Notes: generated from the letters alone by a model not told the origin. A stretch of 64,000 nt of DNA from Rhodocollybia butyracea (GCA_015501585.1 JADNRY010000038.1:248001-312000); one strand, 5' to 3'; positions 1-11,933 are shown, numbered from the stretch's first letter. Numbers and translations are program-made.

Positions 1-521
1 CGAAGATAAGGTTGTTGGTCAAGTGTTAAGACATGTTTGGAATGATCCCGTGTAATCTGCATTCCAAGGAACTCAGTTGGTTCTCCTAGATCACGACATT
101 CCCATAATTTCATAAACTTGTTTTTCTTTTTAAGAACAAGATCTTTGTCCTTGCCAAGAAAGAGTGCGTCATCAACATAGATGATGGCAGTTACGGTTTT
201 GCCATTTGATTTAAAGACGTATACACCAGCATCTGAAGAGCAGCGCTTAAATCCCAATTTTCCCATGGAGGCATTACATTCCTTCCACCAGGATAAGCTA
301 GCTTGTTTCAGTCCGTATAATGCACGATGTAACCGCCATACTTTTGGTGTGCCTTCTTTAATGAAGTCTTTAGGTTGTTCCATGTAGATCTTTTCATCTA
401 GCTTGCCATATAGAAAAGCCTGTTTGACGTCAAGAGCCTGGATTTCCCAGTCCTCTAATGCGGCTAAAGCTAGGAGAGTTCATACAGTTTCAAACCGGGC
501 AACCGGTGAGAACAACTCATT
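1..521 (-). pseudogene. copia reverse transcriptase core, incomplete
   Basis: This continues the RT beyond the LTR insertion. Recognisable blocks are 'DVKQAFLYGKL', 'ALYGLKQASLSWW' and the catalytic Y-V-D-D at 168-179, followed by the E-F-L-G-M block at the window edge. The TGA at 480-482 breaks the frame. The catalytic motif itself is intact. Confidence 0.88.
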
Positions 522-526
522 ATAAT

Positions 527-1375
527 TGTTACGTTCATGCCTTTCCATCATTATTCCGAGATGTTCCGGCTCATTCCGAGACTCTCCGAGACTCCCTCAC
601 CTTCTCTCACGGTCTCTCACGGCTCCGATAGTTCCCACGACCTCTGGCGGCTCCGAAACTCCATTCTCTATTTTATCCCTTCCGATATACCTTTGGACTT
701 CACAAATTCACTCCTACTTTGGCACTCACACTTCCGATGCCTTTATCGGCCATACCTTCGGCCCGATATATCGGCGGACTCTTTCGGTACTCATTAATTT
801 CCCACGGCGATCCGCAGTGCGCCGACGTTCATCTCTTTTGTCTTTTCTACTCTATTGCTTATTGTTTTATCATTTGTATTGATTCCACCTCATTCCGGCC
901 TTGGCATTACCTCGGTCCGACTTTATTGTCTTTATTTAACAATTAGGTCACTTGTATATAAGCTAGGTACTTTGTACTATCGTTCCTCAGCCAAAAATCA
1001 CGAGTTACACAAGTAATCAAGCTATACCTGTTATTGCACACTTTTCCGAGCTTTCCTTAAGTCTTTCTTTGTTCCTTATTCTCGCCGTTCTGTCCGATAC
1101 CGGCCGACTCGGCTCGGTCCCTACCTCGGACATACCTCGGACCATTCTCACGCCTATACCTCGGTCCGATCTCGGCGATTCCTTACACTTTACTTCCTCT
1201 CCTTCTGGGACAACCTTGGTGGTGTGTTGGGGGTGTTGCTAATAGCTTCACCGAAGTCCCACCTTTTCCTCGGCCTTGTAGTCTACTCCGGATATTCTTC
1301 CCACAATTCTGATCTTGCCTTTCGGCCATACGTCCGGTCCGCTTCCATTCCGGCCTAGGTTGCATGACCTTGTCA
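527..1375 (+). mobile_element. Solo LTR inserted in the copia RT, with 5-bp target duplication
   Basis: The 849-bp segment begins TGTTACGTTC and ends CTTGTCA (TG..CA termini). It is flanked by ATAAT at 522-526 and ATAAT at 1376-1380. Removing it with one ATAAT restores the RT frame V-D-Y-N-E exactly. It encodes no retroelement protein, so it is a solo LTR left by LTR-LTR recombination. The TATA box at 955-962 suggests plus orientation. The TGTTAC start is common in fungal Ty3/gypsy LTRs, but superfamily cannot be fixed from an LTR alone. Confidence 0.9.
955..962 (+). promoter_or_regulatory. TATA box of the solo LTR
   Basis: TATATAAG lies in the middle of the 849-bp LTR, where the U3/R junction is expected. 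It sets the probable orientation of the LTR. Activity is not shown. Confidence 0.5.
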
Positions 1376-3260
1376 ATAATCCACACCTTCTACTTGTGAA
1401 AAACCTTTTGCTACGAGTCGGGCTTTATAGCGACCGTCAGATTTTTTAGTAAAAACCCATTGACAACGGATAGGTTTGCGACCTTTTGGTAGATCAACTA
1501 CTTCAAAGACATTTCGTTTCTTCAAACCATCAATCTCATCTTTGCATGCTTGATCCCATTTCTTTCTTTCAGCAGATGGTAAATGACGATATGATATTGG
1601 AGAAATCCAATTATCAGGATTATTCCTAGTGGCTTTGTGTTTAGCCGGTATCATTTCACTGTCAAGATCTGTGATAAAAGATGATTCTTCTAGAGAATTG
1701 GAGATTGCTTGCGAAAGAAGGTATTTTTGTAATTCAACTCCCCCTTCCTGAGCTAGTTTAGTCAGAAGTGCTTCCTCTTCTATGTCAGAATCCGGAGTAG
1801 CGCCTGGAGGTGGCGGTGTGACCATACGGTCATCAGGATTCAATGGATGTGGTGGTGGAACCGGTGGCGGAACTTGATCAGGAACTATATTGCGAGCAGG
1901 CACAAGTCCACGTCTAGCGTGTCCAAAGCGCTCAGCACGTTCTTCACAATCAGCTTGTCGGCTCCAAGTGCCAGGCGTGGGTATCATGCCAGGGCGCAAG
2001 GGTGCACAACGTTCTCTAGTGGGGTTCACACATTTCCATGCTTCAACGTCTTTGGGACGGTAGCTGAATGGGTTAGGATCGGGAGCAGGTGGTGAAGGGT
2101 CTCTTGCTTGAGGTGGAGGGGTGGGTGATCGAGATGGTACCGGAGGATTGGGATTTGGAGCATCATCATCACCAGGCAGATCTGGATCTGGGCCAGCTGG
2201 TGGACTGTGCGGTCCATTATCCGGTTCAGTAAACGGTTGTGGTTGATCTTCCGGGAATTCCGGATCAAATGGAATGTCTGCACCATTACCATTTGAAGGT
2301 TGCAAAGGTTTCACAGGCGTGGGGGCAACAGGTATAGCGGGTTTTACTCCAGAATCAGATTCGGATTTGCACCATGGAAACCATTTCTCATAGAAAGTTG
2401 CTTGTGCAGCATGCACTACGGAATTATCGCTACACATGAATAGATATCCTTTGCTTCCTTGGTCATATCCAATGAAAGTCATCGCTTCAGAGTGTGGGGA
2501 TTGTTTATTTTTTCGCTTGTCAATAGGAATAAAGACATAGGCGCCACAGCCAAAGGTTCTGAAGTACAAGACATCAGGTTTCTTTTTGAGAAAACCTTCA
2601 ATTGGTGTCTTCCAGTTCAATCGATGGATTGGTGTGCGGTTATACACATGTACTCCTGTGGAATATGAGAATTGCCACCAGGACTCCGGGCAGCATGCAT
2701 GGTGTCGCATGGCTTCGGATTTTTCCATGAGTGTACGGTTGATATGTTCCACTCTACCATCAACATAAGGTTCGGACATTTGAATATCAATACCCTCAGA
2801 CTTGAGAAAGGAAGTAAATTCCTTTGAGATGAGTTCTCCCCCTCGATCAATGTGGAAACGCACAAGTTTGCGTCCAGTTTGTTTTTCAGCCCAAGATTTG
2901 AAATCCTTGAAGGCTTGAAACGCTTCTGTTTTTTGTCGTAGCATGATCGAAGTAGCATGAGAAGAGCAGTCATCCAGCAGAGTGATCACAAATTTAAATT
3001 TATGATAAGAGACGGTTGGAATTTCAACCAAATCTGCGTGAATTAAATCCATAGGGTTGGATGCTCGTTTCTCGGACTTAGGATATGCTTTGGAGGCAGC
3101 CTTTCCAAGCACACAACCTTTGCATGGAGATTCTTTATCTGGTATCGACAACTTAGGTAGTCCGTTGACATTTCCAGGAGCATTGCGTAATACGACATCA
3201 CCGGGATGTGCAAAACGGTTATGCCAGGTGTTAAAATCATAGGAGATGATATCATGCCTA
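1376..3260 (-). pseudogene. copia integrase and start of reverse transcriptase
   Basis: After the frame slip the pre-integrase region continues as T-W-H-N-R-F-A-H-P-G, followed by the C-K-G-C pair, completing an HHCC zinc motif. The integrase core has D in 'DLIHADLVEIP', a second D in 'HIDRGGE' and a conserved E in 'EPYVDGRVEHINRTLMEK', the DDE layout. A ~150-residue Pro/Asp-rich linker separates it from the RT N-terminus ('RCQWVFTKKSDGRYKARLVA'). The frame reaches V-E-G-V-D-Y and is cut by the LTR insertion. The sequence resumes on the other side as N-E-L-F-S-P-V-A, so the protein was continuous before the insertion. Confidence 0.9.
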
Positions 3261-4965
3261 TTTCAGATTTCACTACATCGGCCTTTAGCCAGTGAATATT
3301 ATCCCTATCGTTATTGGGATATAAGGTCATGATTGTTGAGTCATCATTTGTCTTACAAATAACTGATTTTTCAACATTAATAGTTGTGTAACAACCCTGT
3401 TGATTTAATAAACCAACAGATAGAAGTCGGTGTGTGCAATGCGGTTGGTAAAACACTGGGTGTAACTTAGTCGTGAGGATTTTTCCTTCGCCATTGTCAT
3501 GCCTTATGTAGACTGTTCCGGCACCTTCAATAAAGGTTGATGTACGTTTGTCAGCAGTCTGGACAGGTATCAGATGTGTGAATTTTTTATAAGACACAAA
3601 GTCTTGCCGATAAGGGGTAAAATATCCAGATGCACTGGAATCAAGCAGCCATGTGTTAAATATTTGACTAAGGTTCTTATTCGCACCATGCACATCATTA
3701 GAAACCATTTTATTTAATTTACCCTCGCTAGGAGGTACAGAGTTCAAGAAGCGTGGAGAATGTGATACATAAGGTCCATTTGGACCGTTCAATATTCCAG
3801 CCATATTATTGAACATCTGTTGTAATGAGTGCAATTGGTCAGTGAATTTTTCCTTAAGACTATTAAGGGAAGCTTGCCAGAAAATAAGGCGCTCGTCTCC
3901 AGAGCCATACATTTCCTCGTCAATGTCCATTTCGAGTTTAGTTTGAGGCCAAAGGTGATCAGAGAGATCGACCTCTACTTCCTCGATCTTCATCCTGTCA
4001 AGGACAGAGTTGTGGGAGGCTTCACGGAGGAAGCTGTCGTTAATGCGCGAGGCAAGGCAGGTGGCGAAATTAGAGACATTGGAAGTCTCCACTTCAGCCG
4101 ATTCATGAGCCTTTTCTTTGCCTTTTCCTCCTTTCTTTTTGCGGCGTGTCTTTTTGTCTTTGTCAGAAGTAGAGGATGAGTCATTGGAAGGTTTGCTTGC
4201 CGGGTAAGGCGCTCCCTTCTTAGTGTCCTTCTTCTTCTTCTGATCATTCCAAGAAGACTTGGAATCAGATTGACGTTTGATGCCGGAGATGCGGGCCGCG
4301 AGCGAGGTAGCGTTGGATTGGCGGCGGCGGTACTCGTCCTGAATGATCGGCATGATGTTGGACGGAGTAAGAAGAGTAGCATCTCGAGAAAGGATTGTCA
4401 TCGCAAGACTATCCCATTGAGTAGGTAAGGCGGCCAAGAGAATCATAGCTTTTACCGGTTTGGGAAGAATGAGACCAAAGCCATCAAGGCGGGAGAAGGT
4501 GGAGTTTAAAGATGCTAGGGCAAGAGTAGGGTCGTTTCTTCCGTTGATTTGGAAGTTAATGGCCTCTTTGAAGATGCCAAAAGTGCCGGCAGAGCCGGGT
4601 TTGCCGTAGATCTTTTTGATTTCTTCCCAAGTTTTGCTAGATTCAGTTTTTAGGACAGTAGCCCTGATGTCATCAGGAAGTTGGAGGGCAATTAAGCCCA
4701 TGGCTTGGTCGTCAAGGCTGTCCCAGTCATCAATCTCTTTCTGCCGTTCGGCAGTGGTGGTCTCAATATCTTCATTGGCCTTGTAAGTCCTTGCGGCAAT
4801 TTCATCGGATGTGGGTTTTCGGTATGTTGGTTTGGGGCGAGGGATTTGTCCACATACAACAGACCAACAACGAGAGGCTCTAAGGAGCGCTGTCATTGAA
4901 CTGGACCAGGAGGGGTAGTTAGCCCCATTGAGGAGAGGAACACTAGAGAGGTTTGAGAGAGACAT
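3260..4965 (-). pseudogene. copia gag and protease segment
   Basis: I start at the ATG at 4965 (M-S-L-S-N-L), which fits the gag N-terminus motif 'LLNGANYPSWSSSM'. The frame is open further upstream, but that stretch looks like leader. The N-terminal ~230 residues resemble UBN2-type copia gag. A Lys/Ser-rich low-complexity stretch follows, and I see no CCHC zinc knuckle. The protease motif near 3625-3650 reads W-L-L-D-S-S-A-S-G, whereas the family norm is D-[ST]-G, so the catalytic glycine is replaced. The frame then slips near 3255, before the zinc-binding H-x-x-x-x-H of the pre-integrase domain. Confidence 0.85.
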
Positions 4966-5898
4966 GTTTTGATAAGGTTCTAGAAAAAGTAGAGCAACAG
5001 TCAGTGACGTGCTTCCACAAGTTATGAACACAGATCACAACAACAAAGTCGGAAACCTGTGACAAGTGTTTTCAGTGTTGATCGCATATAATTATCCATC
5101 CATTTTCCATCCACTGATCCGATCATTCCAATTCGGACTCAGTCACTTAAGTTGATTGGAACACAAACAGGGTAACTGAATGCCAAGAATATGCGTTCAG
5201 TCAACGTTCAGATGTGCTTTGCAGCACAATCAAACAGTATCCCTTCAGCATGTGAAGAACTTAAGGCAAGCAGCAGGTAGGTAATGTGTATGTACAATTA
5301 TTCTACGAAGGCCAAGAACCCAATGATCATTTGCAGTTTGCCAGCGGATGCACATGAACGCTTTTATGGCTATTATAGCGGTGACCCCAAGTCTACCTGG
5401 CAGGGAATAAAACCCTAAAGGGAATGCCATCACAGCAAAGCCCTTAAACAGTTCGTTCGATCATTGGGTGCCTATGTAAATACATGTGTGTGTCAGTGTG
5501 CAAAGTCATGTATATTTTTGAACAATGCAGGAATGGAGAGAAATGTGATCCATGAATGTTACCATGTACCATGACCAGCTATGCACAACACGCGAACTTT
5601 GTACACTCCAGGAATGAGCGTTGGACGTTCATTGAACACTGTCTAACCAAGTGCAGTAAGCACAATGGAGGGCACAACATGTGTTGAAGCGATCCGGGGC
5701 CCATAACCTGTAGAAACAGCGGTCAGTCAACACAAGGTCGACAGCATACTCACCTGAGAGTGTAAGGATGTTACAGGAGTTGTAAGAGTGCTTGTTGAGA
5801 GCAGAACAAGTGTCCAGACAAATAGTAGGATTCTTGGTTATTGTTACAGGAAAATATCTACAGTATTTATACTACAGAATATAATAAACCCTATAACA
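4966..5898 (-). other. Copia 5' leader and probable 5' LTR
   Basis: This non-coding stretch lies upstream of gag. On the minus strand, at about 5870-5850, there is an AT-rich TATA-like sequence (AGTATAAATACTG). At about 5754-5709 a plausible intron runs from GTGAGTATGC to TTTCTACAG with a CTGAC branch site. A TG dinucleotide at 5898 (TGTTATAGGG) could be the LTR start. The matching 3' LTR is outside the window, so the borders cannot be proved. Confidence 0.4.
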
Positions 5899-7064
5899 AT
5901 GTATGAGTCTACTTGAGTTGTACTGCTAAACATAGTGCATATACATGTGCATAATGTACCCTAGAAGATGGAGTCCGTATGGTAATTCTATAGGTAATGT
6001 TCATAGGTACTGCAAGGCAGCGTACAAGCTATGTATCATAAGATTAATAGCGAATGGCATAATTGACTACATCTATACGAACCTGCGTAGAGGCTGCATC
6101 TAGTGTTTGAGGGTGAGTTTCAACATAGCATATATCGACAGTTCATTGATCGTATAGCAAGTGCGTCTAGTTGACTCACATTACTGATTAGATACGACTC
6201 ATAAGCGGTAATCTAGTTTCAACAATGAGGCTGGGTATTCTTTGAGTCGCTTCAATTTTGTTCAGGTGCCAACCATGGATCAGCGGGAGACTATGCAGCA
6301 TCCCTTTCTAAGCTATTGTAATCTCCTTTGTTTGAATGGGTGGTGGGGGTAGTAAGTCAGTAGACTCGCAAGCCAGAATTCATAAGAGTGAGGAAGGCAA
6401 GTAGGAAAGTGTTGTAAATATCCGGCGCAGGGACTGAAGTGAGCTGTGAGGCTCAGAGTAATCAAGGGAAGAGAAGGATAGATTGCTTGATAATGTGCAG
6501 AGCTCAAGAGAGCTTATATACCTATAGTAATTATTCTAGAAGTATCTACAAGCTTCATGTATGCACAACTAATGATTACTAATAAATATGTAGTAAAGCT
6601 CCGGAGTTGTATAGCTATGACATCACTGTCAAAGCGTCAAATACAACAGAAAGCACTCTTGTCGAGGCGTGGGAGCTCGTGGTTTTGTTCACGCGCTCAC
6701 ACTCGGGATCGTAAAGATGCAAAGGTTTGATATAAGGAAGATACCATTAGCTGTGCCATTTTCCGTGGAGAATGCGTCCACAACTTGAAGACCCTAGTTT
6801 AGCTGTGCCAACGCGCGTCATTCATGCTGCAGTAACATCAATATCTCATGGGATACAAGCTATGCTACCTTAGCCTTGTTCCAATGAAGAACATGAGGAA
6901 TAGGTGCTCGGTTGTCCATATTAACGAAATACGGAAGAATTCCAGACAGAGTTTCAACATCCTCTAGAATCCTTGTTGCCTTTGCCCCCAGCAACTACGC
7001 TCTGCAAAATCTGAAATCTCGAGCAAATCGAACGAACGACCCTCTATCCTGCTATGCAACGCTA
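5899..7064. other. Intergenic, no gene recognised
   Basis: AT-rich sequence with no convincing exon chain on either strand. The segment 7016-7072 recurs in the same orientation, diverged, at 13836-13892, so this block belongs to the repeat family of the 7-14 kb region. Confidence 0.5.
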
Positions 7065-7200
7065 GTACGGTTCCCAAGCAGGATCAGGTAGAAATCAGAA
7101 GTCTAGAGCTCAAGTATATACGCCGTCCGTCACACATTACATAAATTATAAGAAATTAGGTTTGCTTATCACCATGCCGCAATCTGGCTCTGGACTCGCT
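7065..7200 (+). repeat. Inverted-repeat arm 1 (older element)
   Basis: This segment is repeated in reverse complement, but the other copy is split. Its 3' part (about 7158-7195) matches 9205-9242 and its 5' part (7065-7157) matches 12814-12906. Joining those two pieces recreates the whole arm, so the two arms predate the insertion at 9243-12783. Confidence 0.8.
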
Positions 7201-8087
7201 GCTTGCTACTTAGCTTTTCAGGTACACAGTCATTAATATCCTTGTCTGAGCAATGGGATACTGGGGAATGACACCTTTTCATGTCAAAGAAGGAAGCCCC
7301 ACTGCTCACTTCAATTGATCTCTCATTTTGGCACAAGAAGAGGAGCCCACCGATCCTGCCTGCAACCTGAGCATGAGGATAGGTGATAGGTTAAGACTCA
7401 CCCAATGATTAGTAGTATAAAGACAACAACCAAGATGACAACTCCAGTGTCACAGCTGAAGGCAATACTACAGATGCTGAAATAAGTTGTGCTAAAAATC
7501 AGTCAGATAATTACTATTGAAGTACTAAGGCGAAAGTCACATAGCCCAAGCGGGGCCTTAATCACTCCCTGGCATCAAGGCCATGATAAAGAGGGTCCTA
7601 TAAACTAAAGAATCTCTAGTGATTGAGTTTGTAACCTCTTGCAATGGGTCTTACCCCTGTCATGTAGACTACTAGATATGTACCAATGTTTGATACCAAT
7701 AATATATTGTGGTCGTTTAACACCAACTTTTCACAGACTTTGATGTTCATGATGGTCTTCCGAGTCAATAACTTGCCAATAACAATGCCAGAAACCCTCC
7801 AGGAGTGACCCCGACTCCCACATCTGGATCCGCTTCGATGGGTGGTTCCAACCAAAGTCAAGGTAAGAACAGCAGTGTAGCTCTCAAAATATTAAGGATT
7901 GCCTCTGCCATGGCACTCAGCACATGACGTTGGTCTCTCCGCCGTAAACCTTTATTTAATAGGGCGAGTCCTATATTATCTGATTGTACAGACAGTGATA
8001 CTTTTGAAAGCCTCCCATTGCACCTGTTTGGCAGGCCAGTGCAAAGGTTGTGCAAAGGTGCCGCCCTGCTGAGTCTCCGCCATCCTC
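7201..8087. other. Non-coding sequence inside the old inverted repeat
   Basis: Sequence between arm 1 and the 1.08-kb TIR element. Only short frames without initiator context are present; I see no gene. Confidence 0.4.
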
Positions 8088-8094
8088 ACTGACT

Positions 8095-9175
8095 CCCAGT
8101 GAAAATTGACATGATTGAAATCGAGTGAGATTGAGTGATATTGGTTCAAATTGAGCAATATTGGTTCAGATTGGAAACTGTCAGCAAGTGACAGGTGTAT
8201 TTACTTGTCACCGAGGAGAACCAATCTCCTTTGAAAAGTGAGACTTTAACCAATTTTTTTTGATTAAGATTGGATGGAATTGGTTTCCATTGTTTCACAT
8301 TGTATCATATTGAAAGAAATTGGTTCTTATTATTGCAGTTTTTTTTTGGCTTTCAAATCTGTTAAAATCAATTCATGTTCATTATCATTGGTTCAAAATG
8401 GTTCATATCTATGTACGTCGGTTCTATATACATATACACCACACCAGGCCACACCATACTTGCAAGCAAACAAATCAGAGAAATTGCTGCCTTTGAAGCG
8501 AGTTTGAAAAGACTTAGTTATCTCTTGAGTTATCTGAAACTGAATAGCACGTATTTGCAGTTGGTTCGGTGACCTCGGCGTCTCCTCGCTATGTCACACA
8601 GTGATTGCGGATGACGACCGCAAGCTTGTCACGCCGTCTCATCGGCGTCTCCTCGTTACATGTAATGAACGAGGTAGAACTCACTGAGTCTGCTTCAGGT
8701 GTGTTGGCTATCTGTGAAGCGTGAAACCAGTCATTAGTAGGTTAATTGAATGAACAGCAAATGAAGAACACACCTGAATTGCTGTCTATACACCAGTTCT
8801 TGACCCATTCAAAATGTGTTAAGGATAGTTTTTGGAATCTTCAGATGATTGAGCAAAGAGACAGAAGTAATTAGTAAGATATCTTCAGACAGAGTAAGGA
8901 CAGAGATAACAGAAGGGTGATTGTGGTGGTCTGTAAGAGAAATGCCTTTAGTGTTTTGACTTGCATAAAATATTTTTATGGCACGGCGTTCTCTTGACAT
9001 GTCGACGGGGCAAATTTTTAATAGCTTAGCTTGTTCAGAACAGCGTAGAACCAATGTGGTTCAAAACCAACAGATTCAGTATGTATTGATTTGGGTAAGG
9101 GATTGACAGCTACCAATTTCATCCAATTTCATTCATTCAATCTCAACCATTTAAACCATGTCGATTTTCACTGGG
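8095..9175. mobile_element. 1.08-kb non-autonomous TIR transposon with 7-bp target duplication
   Basis: The left end is CCCAGTGAAAATTGACATG and the right end is its reverse complement with one mismatch (CATGTCGATTTTCACTGGG). The flanks are identical: ACTGACT at 8088-8094 and at 9176-9182. Both subterminal regions carry many degenerate copies of ATTGGTTC/ATTGAGT-like motifs, which are common transposase-binding repeats in TIR elements. There is no transposase frame, so it is a MITE-like deletion derivative. The superfamily is uncertain; 7-8-bp duplications fit hAT/KDZ-like elements. Confidence 0.8.
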
Positions 9176-9204
9176 ACTGACTATTCAAGGCGGGCGCCGA
9201 CCTT

Positions 9205-9242
9205 GAAGCCAGATTGCGGCATGGTTATAAACAAACCTAATT
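9205..9242 (-). repeat. Inverted-repeat arm 2, proximal fragment
   Basis: Reverse complement of about 7158-7195 (shares GCCAGATTGCGGCATGGT). The match stops abruptly at 9242, where the CCCGCTACC terminus of the 3.5-kb element begins. The rest of the arm is found at 12814. Confidence 0.8.
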
Positions 9243-9403
9243 CCCGCTACCTCTTTAGAGTAGAGGGTCTTGTGGTGCTCTTATTTTCGATCGACCTTGG
9301 TGCCTGGCCATTATTCATTAATTGACAGGTCTTGTGACTGTAATTCGATTCAGCGTCTATACCCGTTCCACTGAACCAACCAATGCAGTTCTTCCTCTTC
9401 CTT

Positions 9404-9472
9404 ATTGCAATCGAGAGTTAGTTGCCCTATAAATTGACTTTGCCGATCATCGGCTCAGGGTTGACGGTGATC
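9404..9472 (+). repeat. Internal 69-bp inverted repeat, left copy
   Basis: Reverse complement of 11202-11270 with few mismatches (shares GACTTTGCCGATCATCGGCT). The copies enclose about 1.7 kb and could be ends of a further nested element or subterminal repeats of the 3.5-kb element. Confidence 0.8.
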
Positions 9473-9941
9473 AACTCCAGAATTTCTCGGAGACCTTCCG
9501 AATAGCATAACCATATCCTAAAATAAGTACTTCGAATTGTGATGAGTTCATTGTTCACCTAGACTCAAGATTGAGGCCTGGCAACCTTCCTCTGGGAGAC
9601 GAGACAGTTGGAAATCAACTGGTCTATTTATGCACATGACTTTGTGCCAGGATTTCAAGTTGAGGATCTTTTTATTTGAGGCCTTCTGTCTGGTTTTATG
9701 GTCCTGGTAAAAACCTCAAATCCCAAGTGTTGGATCCATTGAGAGAGTGGATGAACTATGTGCAATTCAATTCACTCCTAAAGCCTGCATACTTCGTTTA
9801 AGTTACCAGTAACTCTACTACATTATGACCGTTTGAAATCCAGTCCCTTAGAGTGTGAGGGGGTAATGCTCAGCTCTAGGCCCAAATTTTTGTGTTACAC
9901 CATAGTTTACGCATTGTAGGCACTGAAATTGCATTAAGCAT

Positions 9942-9978
9942 AAAAAATCAGGTTTGATGTGTTATGACCTGATTTTTT
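9942..9978. repeat. 12-bp-stem hairpin
   Basis: AAAAAATCAGGT and ACCTGATTTTTT are separated by 13 nt. It is a perfect palindrome inside the 3.5-kb element; function unknown. Confidence 0.6.
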
Positions 9979-10095
9979 GCAGTTCAGCCCGCTGCCATGC
10001 TGCATTATGTGTTACTATGGATCTGGAATTTTACAAGTTCAGAGAGGGGCTGCAATACAGAGTATCCATCCAACAAGCAGATTGCCACAAGTCCT

Positions 10096-10117
10096 AACTA
10101 GGTACCTGTACCTAGTT
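10096..10117. repeat. Near-perfect 22-bp palindrome
   Basis: AACTAGGTAC, a 2-nt spacer, then GTACCTAGTT. Could form a cruciform or a protein-binding palindrome; role unknown. Confidence 0.6.
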
Positions 10118-11201
10118 AATGGTGCACAAGACTTCAAGCCCCAGGGTATTGTCAGTGCATCAAAATGTTTTCTGTAAAGCATTACCTATTCAAAGTAATT
10201 GCATGAGGCCAAAGCGAGTCATATCCTCAGCCGAATCAGCGTATCAGAAATAGCAAGCCAATCAGCGATGACTGATGTCAGAGTACACAAATGGCAGTTG
10301 GAGCACTAGCCCAAACGGAATAGTATTTAAATGATAATAGGTACATAGAACAATCAAAGTATCTTCGAGTCTTTATGCCCTATTTACAGCTTCATTTACA
10401 GTTTACAAGCTATACTTACTGCAGATAATTATTCTTGTCACTTACACTGTTCCAGACTCCAGTTACGGGTCGCACTCACACTCTCGTTGCTATTTGTCAC
10501 ACTGCTTGCGCCTCACCGGTTCCTCTGGCCCCTTTCAATTATTTTACACTTCCAAATACTACACCGCTCCTCACTCCCCTTACACTTCACACTCTCCTCA
10601 CACCAGGACCCTCCTTTCTCGTCGTTTCACTAAACACTCTTACAGGTGACAGTGCAATGCTTTTTGGATGCTTTGGTAATAAGTATATTTTGACTGGCTA
10701 TCAACACTTAATATTTAGCATGGTTTATGATCAAACTTCATCCATCCACAGCCTGGATGGGGGCCTCATTGATGCTTCTTTTACACTAATTTGGACCAAG
10801 TTGATTGTATGGGTGTCAAAAGTAACATTAACAAAAAATTCCCAACACTGACAGTGCATGCAACTATACATACCCAGTCTCCTTCTGTGCTACTTATGCT
10901 TGTGTTTTAATGGTTATGGCCGGAAGGGCATCAGCAAAACATGGACAAGCTGGCGCTGTTATCAGGCACTGTACAGCCGTTTCCAGCGGCCCCCAGCGCT
11001 GGATAGTGCTGGAAAGCGGCATCCCGTGCACCCTAATGCAACCTCAAGTATGCTAACTCCGTACCAAGAGCTGAGATTTGAGGTCTAATTCCTAAAGACA
11101 GACTATGAATTTTGTCTTCGCTTACTGTGTTATCCAAGTCTACATTTCCCTTTTCTCAATACATAAATAATTTCTGGGGGGCCTCCGGGAAGTTTGGAAA
11201 C

Positions 11202-11270
11202 GATCACCGTCAACCCTGAGCCGATGATCGGCAAAGTCAAATTTTAGGGCAACTAACTCTCGATTGCGAT
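11202..11270 (-). repeat. Internal 69-bp inverted repeat, right copy
   Basis: Partner of 9404-9472 in reverse complement. Confidence 0.8.
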
Positions 11271-11933
11271 ACTTCCTTTACCTTTCCTCATGCAGGTTTC
11301 CATACGCAATGTCGTACTCAGTGCAGTCTATAGCCCTGACATTCTGTATTCGTGTCTCTCGCTGTCTTTCTTTCCCTGACTTGGCTCAGCATGTCCCTAA
11401 GCATGTTCTGAGTGCCTCACATTTTCCGCTCCTCACTGTTCTCATTCTTTTCCGCATCACTTTCAGGTATCCGAATGTCCGCCCAGTATCAATGTGATTC
11501 TGGGTTCCGATTTGCTTAAATCTTCGTCTGCGGCTGTTGAGCTCATCCGTGCGTACCCCAACTCAGCCCAAGTTCTGCTAATAGTAACATTGAACCTCCG
11601 ATTACCCCTGTTTTATTTCCTTTGCCAGGTGAGCAGGTGTTGTTAAACGTTAAGTTTCGCACACTCAGTCTTCTCAAGGTTTTGACGCTATTCACCGTCT
11701 GACTCTGTGTCCCGTTCAGGGGAGCAAGTCGTCAACGTGTCTGCTCAGGTTTGTTCTTTTTCCGTTGTAGGTATTGCTTTAACTTCTGGTGATAACCTAG
11801 GCCAGCAACCACTCTACCTCGGTGCACGGTATTACATTTCTCAATTCCCACTCGTCTGTCCTCACAAATTTCCTTAGGTGGGTCACCTGATTTTCCCCAA
11901 GCTGCAACTGAAACCCATGCACATACTGCAAGC

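Larger units (their letters stand above)
1..4965 (-). mobile_element. Ty1/copia LTR retrotransposon, degenerate, cut by the left window edge
   Basis: Read on the minus strand, the order is gag, aspartic protease, integrase, then reverse transcriptase. Protease-integrase-RT order defines the copia (Pseudoviridae-like) superfamily. The element is broken in at least three ways. There is a frameshift near 3255, inside the GAG-pre-integrase zinc region. An in-frame TGA lies at 480-482, where the conserved RT segment reads S-P-V-A-R-F-E-T-V-stop-T-L-L; CGA to TGA is a one-base change. A foreign solo LTR sits at 527-1375. The distal RT, RNase H and 3' LTR lie beyond position 1. It cannot be autonomous as it stands. 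Confidence 0.93.

Noticed and set aside
8250..8460. ATTGG-rich stretch as a stand-alone minisatellite
   Set aside because: The motif copies lie wholly inside the 8095-9175 TIR element and are better seen as its subterminal repeats.
10435..10851. 138-codon plus-strand frame inside the 3.5-kb element
   Set aside because: It starts at TTG and is Thr/Leu/Pro-rich low-complexity sequence with no motif.
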